DNA from: WLMZ01 sp037139095
Lineage (GTDB): Bacteria; Actinomycetota; Acidimicrobiia; Acidimicrobiales; Ilumatobacteraceae
Assembly: GCA_037139095.1 (NCBI GenBank)
Contig: JBAXHD010000001.1
Coordinates: 148,076 to 212,075, forward strand
DNA: 64,000 nucleotides
Reading direction: 5' to 3'
A model generated the notes under the pieces. The model did not search any database. It worked only from the letters and a program-made list of their open reading frames with translations, and was not told where the DNA came from. The translations under genes were made by a program, and so were the position numbers. Below are positions 1 to 9,099 of the stretch, in pieces (within the stretch, counting starts at the first letter, position 1; each line of letters begins with the position of its first letter).

Positions 1-15
1 TGTTCCACGTTCGCT

Positions 16-45
16 CGACCGTTCACTCTCGTGAGCGGTCGTTTT
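16..45 (+). terminator. Intrinsic terminator of a gene lying upstream of the window
   Basis: An 11-bp stem (arms CGACCGTTCAC and GTGAGCGGTCG, one G-T wobble) with a TCTC loop is followed by TTTTGCGTTTT. The T-run lies on the + side, so it would end a rightward transcript that starts before base 1 and converges on ispE. Nothing else is visible in the first 77 bases. Confidence 0.7.
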
Positions 46-77
46 GCGTTTTCGGGACGGCACCTCGCACCTGCGGG

Positions 78-812
78 TTATGCCACGGTTGACGCGAACA
101 CCAAATGTGCATCAGGCAGTGCCGCGGCGAGGTGGGCGATGTGCCCATCGACAAACCACGTAGCGCCGCTGCCGGCCAGAGTTGGCGGACCACCCGCCGC
201 TTCGCGAATTCGGTCACGCCAGCGCACGAGCTGTGGCTCGACCACGAGTGCCGCCGGCTCGAGATCGTTGGGACCATCGCCCGTAGGCCCGCCCAGATTG
301 TCCCATGCTCGATACACCTGAGGCGTCGAGCAACTCAGTGGTGGTATGACCAACGTGAACGATCGGGCGACAAACGGCAGCGGCGTGATGATCTCACCGA
401 TTCCCTGCACTCGGGCTCGGCCACCAGCCATGCAAAACGGAATATCGGCGCCAAGGTTCGCAGCGGCGACGAGGTCGGTGTAACCGGCCCAACGAAGGAT
501 TGCGGCTGCGTCGGCCGAGCCGCCGCCCAGACCGCCACCGTGCGGAATGGCCTTGTCGAGATGCACCGCTGCGTGGCGGTTACAGAGGCGCAAAGCCTTG
601 CTTGTCAGATTGCTCTCATCAACGGGCATGCCAGCGCTGTACGCGCCTGTTGCGCTGAGTGATGTGGAATTGACATCGGCATTGATTGACAGTGTGTCGG
701 CGAGGTCGAGCGTGACCATCTCGGCATCGATGAGGTGATACCCGTCGGCACGCACGCCGGTGACGGCCAACGTGACCGTGAGCTTGGCGTGCGCCATCAC
801 GGTGACGATCAT
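78..812 (-). CDS. ispE: 4-diphosphocytidyl-2-C-methyl-D-erythritol kinase
   Basis: GHMP-family kinase of the MEP (non-mevalonate) isoprenoid pathway; it phosphorylates CDP-methylerythritol with ATP in the cytosol. The N-terminus MAHAKLTVTL and the glycine-rich ATP loop IPHGGGLGGGSADAAA around residue 90 are diagnostic. At 244 aa it is shorter than most IspE proteins (about 280-310), with the loss spread through the C-terminal half rather than at one clear break. The first ATG overlaps the rsmA stop as ATGA, which implies translational coupling; MAHAKL six residues in is an alternative start. It is last in the chain metG-tatD-x-rsmA-ispE. Confidence 0.9.
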   Translation of the reverse strand: MIVTVMAHAKLTVTLAVTGVRADGYHLIDAEMVTLDLADTLSINADVNSTSLSATGAYSAGMPVDESNLTSKALRLCNRHAAVHLDKAIPHGGGLGGGSADAAAILRWAGYTDLVAAANLGADIPFCMAGGRARVQGIGEIITPLPFVARSFTLVIPPLSCSTPQVYRAWDNLGGPTGDGPNDLEPAALVVEPQLVRWRDRIREAAGGPPTLAGSGATWFVDGHIAHLAAALPDAHLVFASTVA

Positions 813-1639
813 TTTTTGGCTGCCTCAGTGATGATTGCAAGGCGTCCCCAGGCGTGCACGTCGAGTTCTTCGGCTCGTGCAGTGGGGGCGATGCCGGCTT
901 GTTCAAACTGCTCGGGAGTGACCAGTGCGCCAAGCGTGCCGCGCAGCATTTTGCGTCGATGGGCGAATCCGGCCTTGACCAACGCGAACAGCGCGGTTGG
1001 ATCGATGTCGGCAACCGCTGGTTTGGGTCGCCGGGTGATCTCGACCAACGCGCTTTCTACCTTTGGCTGAGGCACAAACACGGTGGACGGCACGTAGCCA
1101 ACGATTCGGGCGGTTGCCCAATAGGCCACCTTGACGGTGATCGCACCATAGGCCGAGGTTCGTGGCGAGGCGACGATGCGTTCGGCCACCTCGCGCTGCA
1201 CCATCACCAACATGCGTGCGATCTCGGGCACGGTGTCGAGTAGATCGAGCACCAACGGTGTGCCCACGTTGTAGGGCAGGTTGGCCACGAGCACCCATTG
1301 CGTTGAGGCGGCAAGTAGTTGGTGCCACGGCAACTCTTGCGCGTCGCCTTCGACAATGGTGACGCGCTCGAGTTCGGCAACGACCGAACGCAACACGGGA
1401 ACGATGCCGTGATCGATCTCGATGGCGGTGACTGCAGCGCCGGTTTCGGCGAGGGCGGTGGTGAGCGAGCCCAGCCCGGCGCCGATTTCGACCACGTGAT
1501 CGGTGGGACTGAGCTTGGCCAAGCGTGCGATTCGGCGCACTGTGTTGGGGTCGGCCACAAAGTTCTGGCCGAACTCGCGACGCGGGGCCAATCCATGCTG
1601 AGTGAGGAGGTCGCTGATGTCGCGACGTGACAGAGTCAT
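809..1639 (-). CDS. rsmA: 16S rRNA (adenine1518-N6/adenine1519-N6)-dimethyltransferase
   Basis: KsgA/RsmA dimethylates two adjacent adenines in helix 45 of 16S rRNA, using S-adenosylmethionine, late in small-subunit assembly. The protein (276 aa, normal length) shows the opening FGQNFVADPNTVRRI, the SAM motif VVEIGAGLGSLT near residue 47, and the catalytic NLPYN motif (VANLPYNVGTP) near residue 120. It sits between the wall-protein gene and ispE, as ksgA does in mycobacteria, and its stop overlaps the ispE start by 4 bp. Confidence 0.95.
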   Translation of the reverse strand: MTLSRRDISDLLTQHGLAPRREFGQNFVADPNTVRRIARLAKLSPTDHVVEIGAGLGSLTTALAETGAAVTAIEIDHGIVPVLRSVVAELERVTIVEGDAQELPWHQLLAASTQWVLVANLPYNVGTPLVLDLLDTVPEIARMLVMVQREVAERIVASPRTSAYGAITVKVAYWATARIVGYVPSTVFVPQPKVESALVEITRRPKPAVADIDPTALFALVKAGFAHRRKMLRGTLGALVTPEQFEQAGIAPTARAEELDVHAWGRLAIITEAAKK

Positions 1640-1649
1640 CAGGGTGCGG

Positions 1650-2180
1650 CTACCAGGTGAGCCGAACGGGAAGCGGAGCGTCGACCAGTTCTCCGAGCCG
1701 GGTATACAACTTGGTTGAGACGACGATAACCATCGGCGCGAGTAGCGGGAATGGGTAGTTGTTTACACACACCACCGAGTGGCCGTTGTCGCGATTTGTC
1801 ACGGTGATGGTGGCCCCGAGCGGTGCAGCGGGTGATGAGCATGAGTCGTCGATGACACCGATGGTGCGACTGTACGAAGCGCCGCCTTCAACCGTGACAG
1901 CTGGGTTCACCGCAGGCACAACGATTTGGATGACCGCAGGCTTTGGGGGAGTGGCCGGCCCGTCGATGAAGATAGGTCCGTTCGCTCCGAACAGGCCGGT
2001 GGCGTCATCAGGCGCTGGTGTGCCGTTGCTCTGTATTGCGTTGTTGTTGGAGATAGCGGCGATGGGAGCAGTGTTGGCTGCCGGGTCTGCGCGTGAGAAA
2101 AGCCAGAGCACCGGGAACACGACCATGGTCGCCAGGGCGGCGGTAACGAGTCGGCGACGGTCGGTTACGTCGAGGTTCAG
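1650..2180 (-). CDS. Membrane-anchored RlpA/3D-like double-psi beta-barrel wall protein
   Basis: A predicted exported protein of about 176 aa. It has one N-terminal membrane segment (LVTAALATMVVFPVLWLF), a Pro/Ala-rich linker, and a C-terminal half that reads like an RlpA-type barrel: GATITVTNRDNGHSVVCVNN, then LYTRLGELVDAPLPVRL. I prefer a CTG start at 2180 because AGGAG lies five bases before it and because it restores a basic region (DVTDRRR) before the membrane segment; the first ATG, at 2126, would cut that segment. It lies between tatD and rsmA, the slot held by rpfB in mycobacteria and yabE in Bacillus, both cell-wall genes. A role in peptidoglycan remodelling is inferred. The catalytic Asp of lytic RlpA is not obvious. 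Confidence 0.6.
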   Translation of the reverse strand: MNLDVTDRRRLVTAALATMVVFPVLWLFSRADPAANTAPIAAISNNNAIQSNGTPAPDDATGLFGANGPIFIDGPATPPKPAVIQIVVPAVNPAVTVEGGASYSRTIGVIDDSCSSPAAPLGATITVTNRDNGHSVVCVNNYPFPLLAPMVIVVSTKLYTRLGELVDAPLPVRLTW

Positions 2181-2232
2181 CGCAGCTCCTGAGACTTACA
2201 AGTGCTGACGAGGTCCGACAGCAACGTTGAGG

Positions 2233-3006
2233 CTACGGAGCGAGTCGGGGGAACGCAAGCCGCGCCGTTGCGGTGGTGGCGGCGGCAATGTTGGCCGAAG
2301 TGTCGTTGCGAATGGCGGCAATGTGATTACCGATGTACGACACGAAGGCTGGCTGGTTCGGCTTGCCGCGGTGCGGCACCGGTGCGAGATAGGGGCTGTC
2401 GGTCTCGATCAACATTCGATCGAGCGGACACAGCTGTGCTGCGGCCTGAACATCGACCGCTGTCTTGAACGTGACGATGCCCGAGAAACTCAGGAACCCG
2501 CCAAGGTCGAGGCAGGCGCGAGCTTCGTCGGGGCCACCGGTAAAGCAGTGGAAGATCGTGCGCTCTGGAGTGCCTTCGGCGCGCAAAATGTCGAAGGTTT
2601 CGGCCCATGCGTCGCGAGTGTGGATGACCAACGGGAGCGCCATCTGATGAGCGAGTCGCACCTGCTGCGCGAACGCTTCGCGTTGTGTGTCGCGAGGCGA
2701 ATGGTCGTAGTAGTAATCGAGGCCACATTCGCCAACGGCAATGACCTTTGGATGGTCGAACATTGAGGCGATGGTGTCGACGCCGTTGATTGCATCATGC
2801 GGATGCAACCCAACCGTTGCCCATACGTCGTCGAACTCGTTGGCTACAGCGATCGCGGCCTGCGACGTAGCCGCATCGCATCCGACGGTGATCATCGTGA
2901 CCACACCGGCTTCGCGTGCTGCTGCAACCGCGGCGGCAGCGCCGCCAGGCATGCGTTCGTCGTGAAGGTGACAGTGGTTGTCGGTCCACTGCAGCGTTGG
3001 CGCCAT
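2233..3006 (-). CDS. tatD: TatD-family metal-dependent deoxyribonuclease
   Basis: TatD hydrolase of the amidohydrolase fold, with 3'-5' exonuclease and DNA-repair activity known in the family. All metal ligands are visible: HxH in DNHCHLHD, Glu in GECGLDYYYD, His in PLVIHTRDA, His in IFHCFTG and Asp in IETDSPYLAP. The ATG at 3006 gives 257 aa, the usual size; a GTG at 3012 overlapping the metG stop is also possible. The longer open frame upstream is antisense to nothing useful and lies inside metG. It is co-transcribed with metG, as is common in actinobacteria and firmicutes. Confidence 0.93.
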   Translation of the reverse strand: MAPTLQWTDNHCHLHDERMPGGAAAAVAAAREAGVVTMITVGCDAATSQAAIAVANEFDDVWATVGLHPHDAINGVDTIASMFDHPKVIAVGECGLDYYYDHSPRDTQREAFAQQVRLAHQMALPLVIHTRDAWAETFDILRAEGTPERTIFHCFTGGPDEARACLDLGGFLSFSGIVTFKTAVDVQAAAQLCPLDRMLIETDSPYLAPVPHRGKPNQPAFVSYIGNHIAAIRNDTSANIAAATTATARLAFPRLAP

Positions 3007-3011
3007 GACCA

Positions 3012-4523
3012 CTAGGCCGGAAGTTGGCGACGGGGAAACAGTGGGTCGCCCTTGGTGACGCTGATACCGCCTGGGTACTGACCCCATGCTGCGGCAGCAG
3101 GAATGCGTTGGTCGCTGACCTGGCCGGGCATACCGATGCGCTCCCAAACGGCTTGCGCTGTTTGCGGAATCGCTGGCGTAATGAGCACGGCAACGATGCG
3201 TAGTGCCTCGAGCGCATCGCCCATCACCCGATCGACGGCTTCGCCGGGCTCGGATTTCCATGGCTCGTTGTTTTCGAGATAGGCGTTGGTGGCGCGAATG
3301 AGCGACCATGTGGCCTCAAGCGCTTTGCTGGGCTGCAGGCTGTGCCACGCAGCGGCGGTGTCTTGCCATGCAGACTCGGCGGCCGTTGCCAGCACGCTGT
3401 CGGCTGCGGGCGAGGGGCCGATGCCGCCACACTTTTTGTCGACAACCGTTGCCACGCGGCTGAGCAGGTTGCCAAGGTTGTTGGCGAGGTCGCTGTTGTA
3501 CCGAGTGAGCAGACCCTCGTAGGTGAAGTCGCCGTCTTGGCCAAATGATGTCTCGGCGAGCACGTAATAGCGGAAGCCATCGACGCCGATGTCGTCGACC
3601 AGATCGAGTGGGTTCACCACGTTGCCCGATGTCTTACTCATTTTTTCGCCGCCCGAGAGCAGCCAACCGCCGATGCCCCAACCTTTGGGCAACTCGATGC
3701 CCGCAGACATCAGCATTGCAGGCCAATACACACAGTGATGCCGAACAATGTCTTTGCCGATGAGGTGATAGTCGACCGGCCACCACTCGTTGAAACGCTC
3801 TTCGTCGGTGCCGTAGCCAACCGCTGACATGTAGTTGGTGAGGGCATCGAACCACACGTAAGCAACGTGTTTGTTATCCCATGGCAACGGGATGCCCCAC
3901 GTAAGGCTGGTGCGGCTCACCGAGAAATCGCGCAGGCCCGAACGGATCAGACCCAGCGCTTCGTTGGCGCGAAAGTCGGGAGTCATTGCTCCGGGATGCG
4001 AGGCGTACCACTCGAGCAGGCGGTCCTGAAAGCGTGAGAGGCGGAAGAAGTAGTTCTCTTCTTCGAAGTACTCGACGGGCCGCTTGTGGATTGGGCACAG
4101 GTCGTCTTCGAGTTCTTCGTCGGTGAAGTACTCCTCACACGCCACGCAGTACTTGCCGCTGTACACATCGAGTTCGATATCGCCGGCGTCGTAACAAGCC
4201 TGCAGCAGCTTCGCTACGCCTGCGTAGTGGCGAGGCTCAGTGGTGCGAATGAAGTCGTCGTTGCTGATGTTGAGCTTGGCCCACGCTTCTTTGAACTGTG
4301 GAGCGATGCTGTCGGCAAACTCGATTGGTGTGAGCCCAGCCTCGTCGGCGGCCTGCTGGATCTTGAGACCATGTTCGTCGGTGCCGGTAAGGAAGTGAAC
4401 GTTGTCGCCCATCAGGCGATGCCAGCGAGCGAGCGCGTCGCCGATGATGGTGGTGTACGCATGCCCCAAGTGAGGCTTTGCGTTCACGTAGTAGATCGGT
4501 GTCGTCAGCGAGAAGTTGGCCAC
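3012..4523 (-). CDS. metG: Methionyl-tRNA synthetase
   Basis: Class I aminoacyl-tRNA synthetase that charges tRNA-Met. The HIGH-like motif is PHLGH near residue 18 and the KMSKS loop is GEKMSKTSGN in the second half. The connective insert has a metal knuckle made of CVAC and CPIH. At 503 aa it lacks the extra C-terminal tRNA-binding EMAPII domain found in some homologues, as expected for the short form. It heads the minus-strand operon metG-tatD-RlpA-like-rsmA-ispE; the promoter should lie in 4524-4609, shared with the divergent thioesterase. Confidence 0.97.
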   Translation of the reverse strand: MANFSLTTPIYYVNAKPHLGHAYTTIIGDALARWHRLMGDNVHFLTGTDEHGLKIQQAADEAGLTPIEFADSIAPQFKEAWAKLNISNDDFIRTTEPRHYAGVAKLLQACYDAGDIELDVYSGKYCVACEEYFTDEELEDDLCPIHKRPVEYFEEENYFFRLSRFQDRLLEWYASHPGAMTPDFRANEALGLIRSGLRDFSVSRTSLTWGIPLPWDNKHVAYVWFDALTNYMSAVGYGTDEERFNEWWPVDYHLIGKDIVRHHCVYWPAMLMSAGIELPKGWGIGGWLLSGGEKMSKTSGNVVNPLDLVDDIGVDGFRYYVLAETSFGQDGDFTYEGLLTRYNSDLANNLGNLLSRVATVVDKKCGGIGPSPAADSVLATAAESAWQDTAAAWHSLQPSKALEATWSLIRATNAYLENNEPWKSEPGEAVDRVMGDALEALRIVAVLITPAIPQTAQAVWERIGMPGQVSDQRIPAAAAWGQYPGGISVTKGDPLFPRRQLPA

Positions 4524-4609
4524 GGCAACAGACTACGGGTCGGCCCCCTGCGATGAGAGGTGATTTACGTCTGGCGCACTGAGGAAATCGAATTGCCGTC
4601 CGCGAAGAT

Positions 4610-5419
4610 GTGCGGATGCAATACGAGTTTGATCAGGCGACGGCGATGGTGCAGCGTGAGGCTGGCCTGTACGACGCAGAGATTCAGCCCGGTTGGGATA
4701 TCAACGGCAACGCCAATGGTGGCTACCTGTTGGCTCTCGCCGGCAAGGCTATGCGTGATCTGTCGGGTCGGCCAGACCCCATCTCGGTCACCGCTCACTA
4801 TCTGGCGCCAGGTCCTGCGGGCCCTATCACCGTGAGCGCCGACACCATTAAGTCGGGACGTCAGCTCGTCACGATGAGCGGCTCGATTCAGCGTGGCGAT
4901 CGCCAACTGCTGCGTGTTATTGGCAGTTTCGGAGACATCGCCGCGTCGAGCGGTGGGTTCTCGTACAACACGATGGCGCCACCCGATCTACCGCCGATCG
5001 AGCAGTGCACCAAACACATGGCGCAACGCGAGGGCACCGTTATTGGTTTGGCCGAACGCATCAACGTGTTCTTCCGGCCCGAGCATGCACCGTTTCGTTT
5101 TGAGCCGCGACCCGGTGTGGCGCTCATCGAGGGATGGGCTGCGTTTGCCGATGGCCGGCCGTTCGACACGCTGTCGCTGTTGCTTGTGGTCGATGCGCTG
5201 CCGCCACCGGTGTTCAACATCGACATTCCAACAGGATGGGTTCCCACGGTTGAGCTCACCGCGCACATTCGTGGCATTCCGGCACCGGGTCCGCTGCGGT
5301 GCCGTTTTCATACCGAGATTGTTCAGAACGGCTTCATGCAAGAAGATGGTGAGGTCTGGGACAGCGCTGGCCAATTGGTGGCGCAAAGTCGTCAACTTGC
5401 GCTGGTGCCGCGCGGCTGA
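4610..5419 (+). CDS. Acyl-CoA thioesterase-like protein (double hotdog)
   Basis: A 269-aa protein of the thioesterase-like/TesB superfamily, predicted to hydrolyse acyl-CoA. The N-terminal hotdog shows the substrate-pocket sequence NGNANGGYLLALAGKAM near residue 30 and the HYLAPGPAGPITV strand; a second hotdog follows, ending FHTEIVQNGFMQEDGEVWDSAGQLVAQSRQ, which is typical of the family. The start is GTG at 4610, with ATG at 4616 as an alternative; GAGGAAA at 4581 is too far upstream to settle it. It runs convergently into rsmI, and the two coding ends overlap by 28 bp. Confidence 0.8.
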   Translation: MRMQYEFDQATAMVQREAGLYDAEIQPGWDINGNANGGYLLALAGKAMRDLSGRPDPISVTAHYLAPGPAGPITVSADTIKSGRQLVTMSGSIQRGDRQLLRVIGSFGDIAASSGGFSYNTMAPPDLPPIEQCTKHMAQREGTVIGLAERINVFFRPEHAPFRFEPRPGVALIEGWAAFADGRPFDTLSLLLVVDALPPPVFNIDIPTGWVPTVELTAHIRGIPAPGPLRCRFHTEIVQNGFMQEDGEVWDSAGQLVAQSRQLALVPRG

Positions 5420-6246
5420 GCCGACATCGACAGCGCAATGTCGTAGACCCGGTTCTTCGGCACGCCGAGGCGTTGAGCCACGGTTGCCACCGCCGACTTG
5501 GTGCTCGCGCTGGTTGCCAACTGTTCGGTGAGCGCTGCGCGGATGTCGTTGTCGCTGGCCTCCGCCGGAGGCTCGGCGCCGTCGAGCACGATGACATATT
5601 CGCCTTGCGGCTCACGTGTCTCAACGTGAGCGACCGCCTCGGCCAGTGTGCCGCGCCAGACCTCTTCGTGCATCTTGGTGAGCTCGCGCGCAAGCACCAC
5701 GCGGCGATCGTCGCCGCAGATCGCGTGCAGATCGGCGATAGTGCGCGCCAGCCTGTGCGGGGCTTCGTAGAGCACCACAGTGCGGCGTTCGCCGGCCGCT
5801 TCGCGAAGGCGTTGTTGGCGCTCGGGTCCGCGTCGCGGAAGGAAGCCATCGAACACATAACGATGGCTTGGCAACCCTGAGATCACCAGCGCCATCACGT
5901 CGGCTGAAGGACCGGGAACAGCCGACACCACATGATGGTGATCAATTGCAGCGCGCACGAGGCGTTCGCCCGGATCGCTGATGCCCGGCGTGCCCGCGTC
6001 GGTGACCACCGCAACGGTTTGGCCTGCAGCGAGCAGGTTGAGCACTTCGTCAATGCGCGCTGTTTCGGTGTGTTCGTTGGCGATGGCCATCCGCACACCC
6101 GAGATGCCGAAGTGAGAGAGCAACCCGCCGGTGCGACGGGTGTCTTCGCAACAGATGAGCGCACTGCGTTGCAACGCTTCGATGGCGCGCGGCGACATGT
6201 CGCCGAGGTTTCCGATCGGGGTGGTAACAAGAACCAGTGTGCCCAT
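5392..6246 (-). CDS. rsmI: 16S rRNA (cytidine1402-2'-O)-methyltransferase
   Basis: RsmI/YraL tetrapyrrole-methylase-fold enzyme that methylates the ribose of C1402 in 16S rRNA with SAM. Visible motifs are LVLVTTPIGNLGDMSPRAIEAL at the N-terminus, CEDTRRTGGLL, VTDAGTPGISDPG near residue 82 and FLPRRGPERQQRL near residue 135. The length (284 aa) is normal. It starts 3 bp after the DUF192 stop, so the two are co-transcribed. An rsmI gene close to metG is a known actinobacterial arrangement. Confidence 0.95.
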   Translation of the reverse strand: MGTLVLVTTPIGNLGDMSPRAIEALQRSALICCEDTRRTGGLLSHFGISGVRMAIANEHTETARIDEVLNLLAAGQTVAVVTDAGTPGISDPGERLVRAAIDHHHVVSAVPGPSADVMALVISGLPSHRYVFDGFLPRRGPERQQRLREAAGERRTVVLYEAPHRLARTIADLHAICGDDRRVVLARELTKMHEEVWRGTLAEAVAHVETREPQGEYVIVLDGAEPPAEASDNDIRAALTEQLATSASTKSAVATVAQRLGVPKNRVYDIALSMSAQPRGTSAS

Positions 6247-6249
6247 GGG

Positions 6250-6606
6250 TTAGTGCGAGCCATGGGGGTCGGTGGTTCGGATCTCGATGGGGTCGCCGAC
6301 TCGAAGACCCCAACGTTCGAACGCCCCGGCCTTGGCTTCGATAACCATGCGGCAACGTGGCACGGGCATGCCCACACGGTGCCGTTGTAACGATTCGGTC
6401 TTGATCACAACGTTGGCCGCGTTGACGTATGCAATGTCGAGAGGGAAGCGCATTCCGATGGTGTGCACCCAGCGGCACGATGGAATCACGAAGGCCCCTT
6501 CAATGGTGTCGCGCCCAAGGAGACCCTTGAGCCGAGCGCGGTGGTCATCGGCAATTTCGATAGAAGCGAACACCCGTGCCTCGCTCATCAGCCACGACAT
6601 ACGCAT
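6250..6606 (-). CDS. DUF192 family protein
   Basis: A 118-aa protein of the DUF192 (COG1430) family, whose biochemical role is unknown. The family core is clear: RLKGLLGRD, then WVHTIGMRFPLDIAYVN, then MVIEAKAGAFERWGLRVGD. Unlike many homologues it shows no signal peptide, so it is probably cytoplasmic, unless the start is wrong. Several Met codons (6606, 6600, 6591) are possible starts and no strong ribosome binding site decides. It lies directly upstream of rsmI. Confidence 0.8.
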   Translation of the reverse strand: MRMSWLMSEARVFASIEIADDHRARLKGLLGRDTIEGAFVIPSCRWVHTIGMRFPLDIAYVNAANVVIKTESLQRHRVGMPVPRCRMVIEAKAGAFERWGLRVGDPIEIRTTDPHGSH

Positions 6607-6642
6607 AGCCTGCCACGACTACACCATGAATCGCGTGAGCAA

Positions 6643-7779
6643 TCAGCGAACGGAGCGGAAGAACTCGCGGATGTCGGCAATCAGCAGATCGGGTTCTTCG
6701 AGTGCTGCGAAGTGTCCGCCACGATCGAAGCGGGTGAACCGGGTCACGTTGTAGAGATTGCGGGCCCACGATTCGGGCATGCGCAGGATCTCGCCAGGGA
6801 ACACGGCGCATGCGGTTGGCACCTCGACCCGCTCGAACGGTGGGAAGCGCCCTGACTTCTGTGACTCGAAATACAACCGCGTGCTTGAGTTGATGGTCTC
6901 GGTCACCCAGTACAGGGTGAGGTTGGCGAGCAGTTGATCGCGGGTGACTGCGGTCTCGACATCGCCATCGGGGTGGTGGCTCCAGTGATGAAACTTCTCG
7001 ATGATCCAACCGGCGAGTCCGGCCGGTGAGTCGCTGAGGCCATAGCCCAAGGTCTGGGGGTTCTTGCCTTGAATCTGTTGGTATGCGGTGCCTTCGGCAA
7101 CGAACGCGCTGGTGCCAGCCATGTCGGCTTGCTCGATCTCAGTAAGCGCCGCATCGCCGGGAATGCCGAGCACCATGTTGATGTGTAGGCCAGCCATGTG
7201 CTCGGGGTCGACCACACCAAGCTGCGACGAGATCATCGAGCCCCAGTCGCCGCCTTGCGCGCCATAGCGCGAGTAGCCCAGACGGGCCATCAGCACCTTC
7301 CACGCCTCGGCCACGCGGCGTACGTCCCAACCGGGCTCGGTGGTGGGGCCACTCCAGCCGTAGCCAGGGATTGATGGCATCACAATGTGGAACGCGTCGG
7401 CGGGATCGCCGCCGTGGCTGCGCGGATCGCGCAGTGGTTCGATCACATCAAGGAACTCAGCGACCGAGCCAGGCCAGCCGTGGGTCATGATGAGTGGAAA
7501 AGCGTTTGGTTCGGGTGACGGCGCATGGATCGCGTGCACCTGCTGGCCATCGATGGTGGTGAGGATGTTTGGCCAGCTATTGAGGCGAGCCTCAACGGCG
7601 CGCCAATCGAATGTCTTCCACGACTCGCACAGATCTTTGAGATACGCAAGGTCGGTGCCATAGCGCCAGTCGGTGCCGGGCAATTCGTCGGGCCAGCGGG
7701 TGTTGTTGAGGCGCACTCTCAGATCGTCGAGCACTGCCTGTGGGGTGTTGATCGTGAACGGGGTAATCGCGTCAGCCAT
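6643..7779 (-). CDS. Epoxide hydrolase (alpha/beta hydrolase with EHN domain)
   Basis: A 378-aa epoxide hydrolase of the microsomal-like class. The N-terminal EHN lid domain (PFTINTPQAVLDDLRVRLNNTRWPDE) is followed by an alpha/beta hydrolase core: oxyanion motif HGWPGS near residue 118, nucleophile Asp in GGDWGSM, and catalytic His in RGGHFAALEEPD near the C-terminus. It should open epoxides to diols through a covalent ester. The natural substrate cannot be read from the sequence. It is separated from neighbours by about 35 and 63 bp and appears to be its own unit. Confidence 0.9.
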   Translation of the reverse strand: MADAITPFTINTPQAVLDDLRVRLNNTRWPDELPGTDWRYGTDLAYLKDLCESWKTFDWRAVEARLNSWPNILTTIDGQQVHAIHAPSPEPNAFPLIMTHGWPGSVAEFLDVIEPLRDPRSHGGDPADAFHIVMPSIPGYGWSGPTTEPGWDVRRVAEAWKVLMARLGYSRYGAQGGDWGSMISSQLGVVDPEHMAGLHINMVLGIPGDAALTEIEQADMAGTSAFVAEGTAYQQIQGKNPQTLGYGLSDSPAGLAGWIIEKFHHWSHHPDGDVETAVTRDQLLANLTLYWVTETINSSTRLYFESQKSGRFPPFERVEVPTACAVFPGEILRMPESWARNLYNVTRFTRFDRGGHFAALEEPDLLIADIREFFRSVR

Positions 7780-7842
7780 GTGTGCAGTCTGGCCGATGGC
7801 GTGTGCTGCGCTGGTGCCGAACGAGAACGAGCGTGGCTCGGA

Positions 7843-9042
7843 TCAGCCTGCCACCGGCTCGGGCGAGGTCTTATCGCCAGTCTCGGTTGCGGGCTTTGCG
7901 GCCCAATCGCGACCAGCGCATGCAAGCGCGAGAGCGACGAGTACGGCCATTGCTACGGCACACGTGGTGTACGCCGTTGCTCGGCCAGAGTGTTGGTAGA
8001 GGGCGCTCGCAACGATGGCGGCGAGGCCACCAGCGAGGGTTTGCACTCCGCCCATGAGTCCCTGCGCGCCTGCTTGTCTCTCGGGCGGGGCCACGAGGCC
8101 GACTGCGACACCCGACGACGAGACCGTGATGCCATCGTTGACCGCGTGGAACATGGCCACACAGAACATTGCAATGCCCGATGGCAGGCGACCGTACGAG
8201 AACATCATCCCTGCGCCGATGAGCAGTCCGACCGAGCCAACTTTGAATGGGCCAACGCGTTGGGCGAGACGGCCACCGAATGAGCCGAACGCCGCGAGCG
8301 GCAACGCAAACAGCGTGATGCCGAGGTTGGCGATGAGGTCGCTGGCGTGCAGGTCGCTGAGCACTAGCACCCACAGTGCGTCGAAGGTGCCGATCATCAA
8401 AAACACAGCGGCACCAAGGCTGATAGTGCCCACGTACGCGCGTGAGCGAAGGAGGTCGAAGGCGAACCGAGATTGTGGTTGGTCGCCCACGTCGGTTTCG
8501 TCCACGCGTATGCGTGCGATCACGGGCAGGCACGCGATGCTCACGACGGCGATGACCAAGAACGGAGCGGCAATGCCAAATGGTTTGGTGAGCGCAGCAG
8601 AGATCGCGGGTCCTGCTGCGAACCCGCCCACATCGGCTGAAAGCATGCGTCCGATGTTCTGGCCGAGATGGTCGGGGTCGGCCAAAATGACAATGCGTCG
8701 AATCGCCGGAACGGCCATACCGGCACCGATGCCCATCACGATTCGAGCGAGCATCAACACCGCGGCGTTGTGACCGAACGCCATCCCTACGAGCCCGGCG
8801 ACGTTGAACAACATGCCGATGTACACAAGTTGTCGAGCGTGACCGCGGTCGGCTCTGGGAGCGATGAACACCTGAGCGAAGAACGATGAGAAGAAGCCGA
8901 CGGCAACAATCAGACCGAGCGCGCTGGCGCTGATTCCGTACTTGTCGCGGAAGTCGTCGAGCATTGTGAACATCACGCCATAGCCGGCGGAGAACAAACC
9001 CGAGAGCAGCCCGAAGGTAATGAGTAACCGACGGTGTTGCAC
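7843..9042 (-). CDS. MFS transporter, drug-efflux-like
   Basis: A 399-aa inner-membrane protein with about 12 hydrophobic segments. It has the major-facilitator loop between helices 2 and 3 (APRADRGHARQLVYIG) and the helix 4 region ARIVMGIGAGMAVPAIRRIV. It belongs to the DHA1-like 12-TM antiporters. Substrate unknown. The gene lies between the epoxide hydrolase and a DMT exporter on the same strand but with 50-60 bp gaps, so joint transcription is possible but not shown. Confidence 0.85.
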   Translation of the reverse strand: MQHRRLLITFGLLSGLFSAGYGVMFTMLDDFRDKYGISASALGLIVAVGFFSSFFAQVFIAPRADRGHARQLVYIGMLFNVAGLVGMAFGHNAAVLMLARIVMGIGAGMAVPAIRRIVILADPDHLGQNIGRMLSADVGGFAAGPAISAALTKPFGIAAPFLVIAVVSIACLPVIARIRVDETDVGDQPQSRFAFDLLRSRAYVGTISLGAAVFLMIGTFDALWVLVLSDLHASDLIANLGITLFALPLAAFGSFGGRLAQRVGPFKVGSVGLLIGAGMMFSYGRLPSGIAMFCVAMFHAVNDGITVSSSGVAVGLVAPPERQAGAQGLMGGVQTLAGGLAAIVASALYQHSGRATAYTTCAVAMAVLVALALACAGRDWAAKPATETGDKTSPEPVAG

Positions 9043-9099
9043 GGGTCTGCAGTGTAGTGGTGCCGCGGTCTGGCGTCTTTGGAGTATTTGCCCGAGCGG

